A DNA stretch of 5,917 nt from Rhodospirillaceae bacterium (GTDB lineage Bacteria > Pseudomonadota > Alphaproteobacteria > UBA8366 > GCA-2717185). Shown here piece after piece: positions 1 to 5,424 of the stretch; the stretch's first letter is position 1; every line of letters begins with the position of its first letter. The position numbers were made by a program, and so were the translations under genes. The notes under the pieces were generated by a model. It ran no database searches. It had not been told where the DNA came from and saw only the letters and a list, made by a program, of their open reading frames with translations. Where the stretch lies: NCBI GenBank assembly GCA_018660965.1, contig JABJJH010000096.1, forward strand, positions 1 to 5,917, read 5' to 3'.

Positions 1-759
1 CATATTGACGTCCTCCATGTCCGCACCGATCCGCGCGACGCGATCCCCTATCTTGGTGAAGGGATTTCCGGCGCCATGATCGAGGAGATCATGCAACGGG
101 CCGACGCCGAAATCGCCGAAATTGAAAACAAGGCGCACCACCAATTCGACACCTGGCGCAACGACGCCACCTTGGCGTTATCGGACACCCCGGGAGAGGG
201 CGCCAGTTGTTCCTGGCACGTCGTCACCGGCGCGGCGGATCAAGCAACTGCGATTGGCGCCCGGTACAACGACCTTGTCGTTGTACCGGGCTTTGGCGAG
301 GCCGTCGAAAACGAGCTTCAATTCGAATCAACCGTCATGGAATGCGGTCGCGCGCTTGTCCTGGCGCCAACAAAATCGCCCAAAAGCGTCGGCGAAAACA
401 TCATGATCGCCTGGGACGGCGGCGCCGAATCGGCGCGCGCGGTGTCGGCGGCGCTCCCCTTGCTGACCGCCGCCGGGTCCGTTTCAATTATAACCGTTAG
501 CGAGGCCGACAAATCCAACGCGGATCTAAAGGCGTTGGCGCGATATCTGTCCTGGCACGGGGTCGACGCCACGACGAAAACCGTCGATCCGGGCGATCAG
601 GACATTGGCGAGGCGATAATGGCGACGGCGGCGGCGGACAAAGCCGACCTCGTGGTCATGGGCGCCTACAGCCATAGTCGATTGCGTGAATTCGTCTTCG
701 GCGGCGTGACGCGCCATGTGATGGAAACCGCGAATTTGCCCGTACTGATGGCGCACTAA
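1..759 (+). CDS. Universal stress protein, UspA family, tandem domain (5' end outside window)
   Basis: The reading frame is open from the first base, so the gene starts upstream; 252 residues are visible. The visible part begins HIDVLHV, the second half of the first beta strand region of a Usp domain, so about 25-30 residues are probably missing. An internal ATG at 76 is in frame but would cut into the first domain and is unlikely to be the start. The second Usp domain starts near visible residue 133 (ENIMIAWDGG) and ends with DLVVMGAYSHSRLREFVFGG followed by VTRHVMETANLPVLMAH. This matches the family nucleotide-binding G-x2-G-x9-G-[ST] motif, with Ser replacing the second Gly. Usp proteins are cytoplasmic stress-response proteins that often bind ATP; the specific role is not readable here. 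The gene converges on the fnr-type gene, a fitting partner because usp genes are often under oxygen or redox control, but no such site is visible in the part shown. Confidence 0.93.
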   Translation, partial: HIDVLHVRTDPRDAIPYLGEGISGAMIEEIMQRADAEIAEIENKAHHQFDTWRNDATLALSDTPGEGASCSWHVVTGAADQATAIGARYNDLVVVPGFGEAVENELQFESTVMECGRALVLAPTKSPKSVGENIMIAWDGGAESARAVSAALPLLTAAGSVSIITVSEADKSNADLKALARYLSWHGVDATTKTVDPGDQDIGEAIMATAAADKADLVVMGAYSHSRLREFVFGGVTRHVMETANLPVLMAH

Positions 760-767
760 GTAGCCGT

Positions 768-833
768 CTAGAGCAAATTCACATGTTTATCGGATCACCT
801 TTGGTAATTCCGATTAATCACGATTTGCTCTAG
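768..833. repeat. CTAG-bounded nested palindrome between convergent genes
   Basis: Perfect 11-bp inverted arms, CTAGAGCAAAT at 768-778 and ATTTGCTCTAG at 823-833, enclose a second inverted pair (ATCGGA 789-794, TCCGAT 809-814) and a small central ACC-TTT-GGT. The whole is 66 bp and can fold as one long imperfect hairpin. It sits 8 bp after the stress-protein stop and runs into the last codon of fnr, so it could act as a bidirectional transcription terminator. The CTAG ends and nested symmetry also resemble dispersed palindromic or miniature mobile elements of alphaproteobacterial intergenic regions. Copies elsewhere in the genome cannot be seen from here. Confidence 0.75.
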
Positions 834-1567
834 TACCCGTCGGCCAAATTCTTGAGCGCATCGATGTTCGGCAAATCAACCATGCCGCCATCGAGAAGCC
901 GGATGTTCTTTTGCCGTTTGAGCGATGAGAATGTCCGGCTGACCGTTTCCGTGGTCAAGCCCAGATAATCCGCGATATCGGCGCGGCTCATTGGCAGGTT
1001 TACGGGAGACGGCTCGCCACCGCGTGTTTCCTGGCGACTCGACAGCGACAGAAGGAAGGACACGATTTTTTCTTTCGCCGTCTTTCTGCCCAGCAAAACC
1101 ATCTGGTCCTGAGCCTGGACGAGTTCGTTCGACGCCGCGCCCAACAGACGCTTTTCCAAATTCGGCAGCGCCGTCAAAAGGTTTTCGAATTTCGGCCTCG
1201 GAAACCGGCAAAGCGTTACTTTGTTCACCGCTTCCGCGCTGTAGGCGTAATTTTCGTTCATGGCGATGCCCAGGAAATCGCCGCCATAGAGGAAACCCGT
1301 AATTTGCCGACGTCCATCGGGCAACAATTTATACAGCTTAACCGTCCCGCTGGTGACATTGAACAAAAACGCCGCCTCTTCGCCTTCGTCGATGACTGGC
1401 TGTCTGGCGTCCAAGGTCATATTCGTCGCAATTTCAGCCAAGTGTTGCAACTCGCCGTCATCCAGCACCTGACAAATGGACATATCGCGAACCGTGCAAG
1501 CCGCGCACGGGTTAAGCCTGCCCATGGGATTCGCAACGGGAGCCCTGTTCAAATCAATTGTAGCCAT
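830..1567 (-). CDS. fnr: FNR-type oxygen-responsive transcriptional regulator (Crp/Fnr family)
   Basis: The protein has 245 residues, the normal length for FNR. The N-terminal C21-x2-C24-x7-C32 cluster plus C120 supplies the four cysteines that in FNR ligate an oxygen-labile [4Fe-4S] cluster; the x7 spacing is that of alphaproteobacterial FnrN/FnrL rather than the x5 of E. coli FNR. A cyclic-nucleotide-type beta barrel follows (about 40-125), then the dimer helix (about 135-170) and a C-terminal winged helix-turn-helix (about 190-235). The recognition helix carries E207-x2-S210-R211 (ETVSR), matching the FNR residues that read TTGAT half-sites. The ATG at 1567 is preceded by AGGATT (1571-1576 on the other strand), a reasonable ribosome site. 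The expected role is switching between aerobic and microaerobic metabolism. A matching operator overlaps its own promoter, implying autoregulation. The TAG stop lies inside the CTAG end of the downstream palindrome. Confidence 0.93.
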   Translation of the reverse strand: MATIDLNRAPVANPMGRLNPCAACTVRDMSICQVLDDGELQHLAEIATNMTLDARQPVIDEGEEAAFLFNVTSGTVKLYKLLPDGRRQITGFLYGGDFLGIAMNENYAYSAEAVNKVTLCRFPRPKFENLLTALPNLEKRLLGAASNELVQAQDQMVLLGRKTAKEKIVSFLLSLSSRQETRGGEPSPVNLPMSRADIADYLGLTTETVSRTFSSLKRQKNIRLLDGGMVDLPNIDALKNLADGY

Positions 1568-1607
1568 AACAATCCTAAGCCCTTGATGAGACGGCGCGTG
1601 TATTCAC

Positions 1608-1635
1608 TAATTAAAGTGACATTGACCTATGTCAA
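1608..1635 (-). promoter_or_regulatory. Predicted sigma-70-like promoter of fnr
   Basis: Read on the minus strand, a consensus -35 TTGACA (1630-1635) is followed after 16 bp by TAATTA (1608-1613) as -10. Transcription would start near 1601, leaving a leader of roughly 35 nt before the fnr ATG. The -35 is embedded in the FNR-type palindrome, so the bound regulator would block RNA polymerase. This is a sequence-only prediction. Confidence 0.55.
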
Positions 1636-1640
1636 CGTCA
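1617..1640. promoter_or_regulatory. FNR-type operator in the divergent intergenic region
   Basis: TTGAC-CTAT-GTCAA at 1622-1635 is a perfect 5-4-5 inverted repeat of the FNR/FixK/DNR class (canonical FNR TTGAT-N4-ATCAA). The symmetry extends outward to TGACATTGAC / GTCAACGTCA with 9 of 10 positions paired. Its centre is about 61 bp from the fnr start codon and about 91 bp from the start codon of the divergent GNAT-like gene. It overlaps the predicted fnr -35, which favours repression on that side. On the plus side, activation from -41.5 would need a start near 1670; no clear -10 was identified there. Confidence 0.75.
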
Positions 1641-1719
1641 ATTGCCTTGATTCCCGACTAACGTCACATTCCGTGGAGTAAATCCATTAAATCATTAGCT
1701 GACGTGAACGATACCGCCG

Positions 1720-2214
1720 ATGCCGCATCAATTCAGAGCCCAGTCAATCCACCCAAACAATGCGGCGCGCGCCTACCCGCTTATACAGGTCATGCGTTCG
1801 GATGTCAGCCTGGAAGGCTGGCTCGCATTCGTCGCCGCAACCAATGCCGATAGCGCGCCAACACCCAATATAACCGCCCCCAAATGGCCGTCACGCGGCG
1901 TCCTCGCGATCGAAAACGCAAGGGGCTATATTCATGGCTTGTTCAGCTATCATGTCGCCTTTGCAATTGATCATGAGGCTGTTCTGGAAGTCTCAAATTT
2001 TGTCGCCGTCGATTCCGTCGACCGCGCCGCTGGCGTTAAGGCATTGATTGCCTCAATGGAAGAATTGGCGCACGCACTGGGCTGCACGGCGATTCATACG
2101 CATATTCCGGGCGATTGGGTGCTTGGCGAAAACTCTGAATCGGGCCTGAGTCGGCATTTACGCCACGCCGGGCACGATCTAAAATCACTAAATCTCTACA
2201 AGCCGCTTCGTTAA
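1720..2214 (+). CDS. Degenerate GNAT-fold acetyltransferase-like protein
   Basis: This 164-residue protein has no strong family signature, but its layout suggests the GNAT N-acetyltransferase fold. A central strand (residues 70-82), a second strand LEVSNFVAVDSV (89-100), then D-R102-A-A-G105-V-K and the helix ALIASMEELAHALGC (108-122), followed by strand AIHTHIP, resemble strand beta4, the R/Q-x2-G-x-G/A acetyl-CoA pyrophosphate loop and the following helix. The loop is imperfect, with Lys at the last position. The ATG at 1720 is the first possible start, because in-frame stops occur at 1696 and 1705. No clear ribosome site precedes it, so Met25 (1792) is an alternative. It is divergent from fnr and 58 bp upstream of a permease gene, so it may be FNR-regulated and co-transcribed with that gene. 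The substrate is unknown. Confidence 0.7.
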   Translation: MPHQFRAQSIHPNNAARAYPLIQVMRSDVSLEGWLAFVAATNADSAPTPNITAPKWPSRGVLAIENARGYIHGLFSYHVAFAIDHEAVLEVSNFVAVDSVDRAAGVKALIASMEELAHALGCTAIHTHIPGDWVLGENSESGLSRHLRHAGHDLKSLNLYKPLR

Positions 2215-2272
2215 ACGTTCACATCTTCGTGGCGATATAACGGGCGGAGAACGGATTTCCGGGAAATTCTGA

Positions 2273-3520
2273 ATGGGCGAAATTTCCGAAGCGCCGGCGC
2301 TTCAACGGCGTCTATCGTTTACTATGGTTGTTCTATACGGCCTAGGGACAACAATCGGCGCCGGCATTTATGTTTTGATCGGCAAGGTCGTGGGCAACGC
2401 CGGTCTGTTCGCGCCGGTATCCTTTGTCGTTGCGACGGTCCTGGCGGGTTTTTCCGTCTTTTCCTTCGCCGAATTATCGTCGCGATTCCCTTTGAGCGCC
2501 GGAGAAGCCATCTATGTCTCCAAGGGCTTGCGATCCAGCCATCTGGCGATCGGCGTGGGCTTTTGCGTTGTCTTCGCCGGCATTGTCTCCAGCGCCGCGA
2601 TCAGCCGCGGGTTCGTCGGCTATCTTCAGGAATTCTTCAACCCCACGGGATGGGTCGCGGTTGCATGTCTTGTTCTGACGCTTGGCGCCATTGCGTTTTG
2701 GGGCATTGGCCAGTCCATCCTCATCGCCGGCGCCGCCACAATCATTGAAATCTGCGGACTCTTGTTAGTGATTCTGGCCGGGGCGGGGTCACTGGAATCG
2801 CTACCGACCATGCTGCCATCGTTAACGCCCCCCTTTGAACTGAGCGCCTGGTCCGGCATTATCGCGGGCGCCGTTCTAGCCTTCTATGCGTTTTTGGGTT
2901 TCGAGGACATGGTCAATGTCGCGGAGGAAGTCAGGGATGTCCGACGAACGCTGCCCCGCGCCTTGATCGCGACATTGGGAATCACCGCGATCTTTTACAT
3001 TTTACTGACGCTTGTCGCCGTATTGTCGCTTCCCGTCGAGGAATTGTCGGCGAGCAACGCGCCACTATCGCTGTTATTCGAACGATCAACCGGGAAGTCC
3101 TCCAGCATTATAAGCATGATCGCACTAATCGCTGTCCTAAACGGCGCCTTGGTGCAAATCATCATGGCGTCCCGGGTTTTATATGGAATGAGTAAACGCA
3201 AATGGATTCCCGCGGCCTTTGGCGGCGTTCATCCGAAAACGCACACGCCCTATGTCGCCACTATTTGCGTCACGGGTGCGGTTCTGGTGTTTGCTTTGTG
3301 GCTACCGTTGGAAACGCTCGCGGAAACGACGTCCTATCTGACGCTCGCTATATTCGCGCTGGTCAATCTCTCACTATGGCGGATCAAGGCGACTGAAGCC
3401 GGTGTTCGTCAAATTGAATCGGAGCCGACCATTCGCTATCCGATCTGGGTTCCCGCCATTGGCTTTGTCGGCAGCGTCGGGTTTTTATGCCTGCGTGCGC
3501 TCGGCGTGACAAATACATGA
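2273..3520 (+). CDS. APC-superfamily amino-acid permease
   Basis: The 415-residue integral membrane protein has about 11 hydrophobic segments (near 17-36, 44-66, 91-115, 127-144, 148-171, 192-213, 231-253, 278-303, 326-346, 351-370 and 391-409). The first helix carries GLGTTIGAGIYVLIG (23-37), the broken-helix substrate-binding motif of APC transporters. FYAFLGFEDMVNVAEEVRDV (204-223) followed by RRTLPRA is the conserved sixth-helix and loop motif. The likely role is uptake or exchange of an amino acid or amine across the inner membrane; the substrate cannot be told. Members usually have 12 helices, and this one seems to end just after the eleventh, though helix counting by eye is uncertain. 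GGGAA at 2261-2265, 7 bp before the ATG, is a fair ribosome site. The gap to the upstream GNAT-like gene is 58 bp with no obvious terminator. Confidence 0.92.
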   Translation: MGEISEAPALQRRLSFTMVVLYGLGTTIGAGIYVLIGKVVGNAGLFAPVSFVVATVLAGFSVFSFAELSSRFPLSAGEAIYVSKGLRSSHLAIGVGFCVVFAGIVSSAAISRGFVGYLQEFFNPTGWVAVACLVLTLGAIAFWGIGQSILIAGAATIIEICGLLLVILAGAGSLESLPTMLPSLTPPFELSAWSGIIAGAVLAFYAFLGFEDMVNVAEEVRDVRRTLPRALIATLGITAIFYILLTLVAVLSLPVEELSASNAPLSLLFERSTGKSSSIISMIALIAVLNGALVQIIMASRVLYGMSKRKWIPAAFGGVHPKTHTPYVATICVTGAVLVFALWLPLETLAETTSYLTLAIFALVNLSLWRIKATEAGVRQIESEPTIRYPIWVPAIGFVGSVGFLCLRALGVTNT

Positions 3521-3549
3521 CGGAGGATTAAATATTCGCGCCGTCGTCG

Positions 3550-3615
3550 CTAGTGTGATGGTTCTGAAGTTCGTCCCATTATATGGGACGAAATGCAGGA
3601 TCTGAACCACACTAG
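3550..3615. repeat. CTAG-bounded nested palindrome (MITE-like), copy 1 of an adjacent pair
   Basis: The outer arms CTAGTGTG (3550-3557) plus GTTC (3561-3564) pair with GAACCACACTAG (3604-3615), with a 3-nt ATG bulge on the left. Inside lies a perfect 10-bp stem, TTCGTCCCAT (3570-3579) / ATGGGACGAA (3583-3592), with loop TAT. At 66 bp it equals the length of the palindrome at 768-833. The ends read C-TA-G, the target known for IS630-type transposons, so a miniature inverted-repeat element is plausible. Lying 30 bp after the permease stop, it could also terminate transcription, although no T-run follows the stem. Confidence 0.7.
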
Positions 3616-3625
3616 TTTCAATAAG

Positions 3626-3682
3626 TTGGTGTGCTGATTCACGAGAAATTCAATGTTATGTATTTCTCGATCAGGACACTAG
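3626..3682. repeat. Second nested palindrome with one CTAG end (MITE-like)
   Basis: GTGTGCTGAT (3629-3638) pairs with ATCAGGACAC (3670-3679) at 9 of 10 positions. After a 3-nt TCA bulge, CGAGAAAT (3642-3649) pairs perfectly with ATTTCTCG (3662-3669) around a 12-nt loop. The right end continues TAG to give CTAG (3679-3682), while the left equivalent has decayed to TTGG. The layout of outer GTGT arms, a 3-nt left bulge and an inner stem mirrors the neighbour 10 bp away, although the inner sequence is different. No coding frame is visible in it. The remaining 82 bp before cysC show no convincing promoter. Confidence 0.65.
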
Positions 3683-3764
3683 GTTACGCACGCATAGTGA
3701 TTTGAACGAGTCCTCCAGTTAAACGCCACCATCGCCATATTTTGATTATCCACCGGAATCAGGC

Positions 3765-4358
3765 ATGAAATCGACCAACATTTTCGAAACCCATAGCCGC
3801 GTCACCAAGGAGCTGCGCGCGGAACGCATCGGTCATAAAGGCGGCGTCTTGTGGCTGACCGGTTTGTCGGGCGCGGGGAAATCAACGCTGGCGACCGAAC
3901 TGGAACATCGCCTGTTTCACAGCGGATACAACGTATATGTCCTGGATGGCGATAATGTACGCCATGGTCTGAGCTCGAACCTGGCGTTTTCACCAGAAGA
4001 CCGGGCGGAAAACATCCGGCGGGTTGGCGAGGTTTGCGGATTATTTGCGGATGCAGGGTTCGTCACCATCGCCGCGTTTATCTCCCCATACCGGGACGAC
4101 CGGACAGTCGCCCGGCAAGCTTCAGGGGACTCATTTCATGAAGTTTTCGTCAACGCCGACCTCGCCACCTGCGAAGCGCGCGACACGAAAGGCCTTTATA
4201 AACGGGCTCGACAAGGTGAAATTGCCGAATTCACCGGCATCTCGGCTCCCTATGAAGAACCGTTGAACGCCGAACTGCAGGTGGACACAATGAATAGAAC
4301 CGTCGGCTCCTGCATCGACACGCTTGAGGACTACGTCGGGAAAAACTTTAAACTTTGA
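3765..4358 (+). CDS. cysC: Adenylylsulfate (APS) kinase
   Basis: This 197-residue cytoplasmic enzyme phosphorylates adenosine 5'-phosphosulfate with ATP to give PAPS, for sulfate reduction or sulfotransferases. All hallmarks are present: P-loop GLSGAGKST (33-41), DGDNVRHGL (61-69), FSPEDRAENIRRVGEV (75-90), FISPYRDDR (105-113) with the serine that is phosphorylated in E. coli CysC, and the lid segment KGLYKRARQGEI (142-153) followed by FTGISAPYEEP (156-166). The length matches stand-alone CysC (about 200), so it is not the CysN-CysC fusion often found in alphaproteobacteria. The ATG at 3765 follows GGAA and CAGG, giving a weak ribosome site. No cysD, cysN, cysH or sulfotransferase gene is in the window, so its pathway is open. 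A sugar-transferase gene converges on it, which loosely hints at sulfated polysaccharide. Confidence 0.96.
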   Translation: MKSTNIFETHSRVTKELRAERIGHKGGVLWLTGLSGAGKSTLATELEHRLFHSGYNVYVLDGDNVRHGLSSNLAFSPEDRAENIRRVGEVCGLFADAGFVTIAAFISPYRDDRTVARQASGDSFHEVFVNADLATCEARDTKGLYKRARQGEIAEFTGISAPYEEPLNAELQVDTMNRTVGSCIDTLEDYVGKNFKL

Positions 4359-4381
4359 TCCGAGACCCCAGGAACGGGGCC

Positions 4382-4420
4382 CCAACCGTCCGACCTAAAC
4401 TTAGTTAGGCCGGACGTTGG
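4382..4420. terminator. Hairpin between convergent cysC and sugar-transferase genes
   Basis: CCAAC-C-GTCCG-A-CCTAA (4382-4398) pairs with TTAGG-C-CGGAC-GTTGG (4405-4420), giving 15 base pairs with one bulged C and one A/C mismatch around a 6-nt loop. A shorter CCCC/GGGG hairpin lies just before it (4366-4379). With genes converging from both sides, a bidirectional terminator is the simplest reading, though neither side has a clean T-run. Confidence 0.65.
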
Positions 4421-4446
4421 ACGTTGTCTTGAAATTACAAGGGATC

Positions 4447-4803
4447 CTACTGGAGCGTCTCCATGATCGAACGTTCACCGGTCGCGACGTCCCATAGCTG
4501 CGGCAACTTATCCAGTCGCGATCTTTGAAGAAGCCGCCCCAAATATGTAGCGTCACCCTCCACAAAAACCTTATCGCCATCGTCATCAGCTACGGTTTCC
4601 CTGACCCTGGTGGTCCGAAATTTCCAATAACCTCGACCGGTCGCTCTGGAGCGCATCACGACGGGACCTCGGGATTCAAGGCGAACCATCAGAGCGATAA
4701 TTGCAATTAATGGCGCACAGTAGGCAATCAGAAAAAGAGCAGTGGTCCGACCGAGCCAACCATTCGATCTTGACACGTATCCTTGTGTTTCTTGAATGAA
4801 CAT
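4447..4803 (-). CDS. Truncated, probably inactive bacterial sugar transferase (ExoY/WcaJ type)
   Basis: From ATG 4803 the protein has 118 residues. This start is chosen because AGGG stands about 9 bp upstream of it; a longer TTG start at 4899 (150 residues) and ATGs at 4857 and 4824 lack good ribosome sites. Residues 20-41 form the membrane segment, LESRGPVV (42-49) matches the family S-x-GPV, YWKFRT (59-64) matches the YKFRTM motif, and GRLLQRSRLDKLPQLWDV (89-106) matches LR-x2-S-LDELPQLxNV. These are hallmarks of polyprenyl-phosphate glycosyl-1-phosphate transferases, which load the first sugar for exopolysaccharide. However, the Asp-Glu pair expected just after KFRTM reads R-V-R-E, and the protein stops at GERSIMETLQ where GxMSxVGPRP would follow, losing the PRP and C-terminal part. 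Members usually have about 200 or more residues. It could be a decayed gene or a small paralogue acting on a full-length enzyme. Confidence 0.75.
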   Translation of the reverse strand: MFIQETQGYVSRSNGWLGRTTALFLIAYCAPLIAIIALMVRLESRGPVVMRSRATGRGYWKFRTTRVRETVADDDGDKVFVEGDATYLGRLLQRSRLDKLPQLWDVATGERSIMETLQ

Positions 4804-5034
4804 CGAATTTTCCCTATCCGGCATATACCAAGCGTCAATATCAACGCCAAGTTTCATGACCGGATTACACGTCAGGCGCGCGCCGGAAACATCACCCAAA
4901 CGAGGGAATTGGACGCAATTTTAAATGATTTAATTAAAAAAACAGATCAATTGAATTGTTGCCTCAAATGGGTGACGTGAACCGTCCAAGATTGACCGTA
5001 TTCCATCTTCAGGATCAGCTTGGAGAATTCAGAT
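4804..5034. other. Intergenic region with AT-rich block between divergent genes
   Basis: The 231 bp separate the start of the short sugar transferase (-) from the small gene at 5035 (+). Positions 4917-4960 are markedly AT-rich, with a run of seven A near 4936-4942, as expected of a promoter or UP-element zone for either gene. No -35/-10 pair close to consensus stood out, and no FNR-type full palindrome is present; only half-sites such as TTGAC at 4992-4996 occur. Confidence 0.4.
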
Positions 5035-5247
5035 ATGACCAACCCTAATACCTATACATCGGACCTTCGGGATATCGCGACGGCGTACATCCTCCACCGC
5101 GAAGATGGTGCGGTTAGCCATTCGGCGTTTTCCGCCGCGCTCAATACCTATCAACAGTGCCATCCCCAAATTCCCCGGGACGACGCAGTTTTGGTTGTCA
5201 GCCAGTTGATCGACGATTTACCGCAATCCGTTACGGTTCAACATTAA
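5035..5247 (+). CDS. Small hypothetical protein, 70 residues
   Basis: The frame opens at a TTG (5020), but the ATG at 5035 is the better start because GGAG lies at 5022-5025, 9 bp before it. The product is small, soluble and slightly acidic, without signal peptide or membrane helix. It appears mostly helical: DLRDIATAYILHRE (10-23), a turn GAVSH, SAFSAALNTYQQ (30-41), then DDAVLVVSQLIDDL (49-62). A single cysteine sits at 42. No family is recognised. The ribosome site, near-native codon usage and tidy helix pattern suggest a real gene. A 6-bp hairpin follows 10 bp after the stop. Confidence 0.6.
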   Translation: MTNPNTYTSDLRDIATAYILHREDGAVSHSAFSAALNTYQQCHPQIPRDDAVLVVSQLIDDLPQSVTVQH

Positions 5248-5257
5248 CACCAATGAG

Positions 5258-5279
5258 TCCTGCAGGGTTAAACGCAGGA
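5258..5279 (+). terminator. Possible weak terminator hairpin after the small gene
   Basis: TCCTGC (5258-5263) and GCAGGA (5274-5279) form a perfect 6-bp stem with a 10-nt loop, 10 bp after the stop codon. A short AT-rich stretch follows but no real T-run, so this is only a weak candidate. The rest of the gap to 5424 shows no gene. Confidence 0.3.
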
Positions 5280-5424
5280 ATTATATGGAATCTTGCGTCG
5301 AAGGCTTTGACAATCCATCCTATAAACGCGTTTTCAACTGGCGACGTGATGTTCTAAAGTCTCGTGACTCCCGGTGAGCCGTCGCAATCGCCGTACCGTG
5401 GATTAATGAGGAAACAGCATTTCG

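Noticed and set aside
76..78. ATG at 76 as the start of the universal stress protein
   Set aside because: The frame is open to the window edge and the preceding residues (DVLHVRTDPRDAIPYLGEG) fit the Usp fold, so the true start is upstream.
1304..1681. Plus-strand frame opposite fnr and its promoter
   Set aside because: It is antisense to a confidently identified regulator and runs across the operator; composition is that of a complementary-strand shadow.
3517..3545. GGAGG right after the permease stop, as if a gene begins there
   Set aside because: The overlapping ATG gives only four codons (stop at 3529), and no other start at proper spacing opens a convincing frame.
4897..4899. TTG at 4899 as start of the sugar transferase
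   Set aside because: No ribosome site precedes it and the extra 32 residues show no domain character; ATG 4803 has AGGG at a good distance.
4783..4980. Plus-strand open frame of 65 codons opposite the sugar-transferase start
   Set aside because: It overlaps the better supported minus-strand gene, has no good ribosome site and its product has no family-like pattern.
5309..5328. TTGACA followed by TATAAA upstream of the exported-protein gene
   Set aside because: The two hexamers are only 8 bp apart, too close for a sigma-70 promoter, and no partner at 16-18 bp fits either one.
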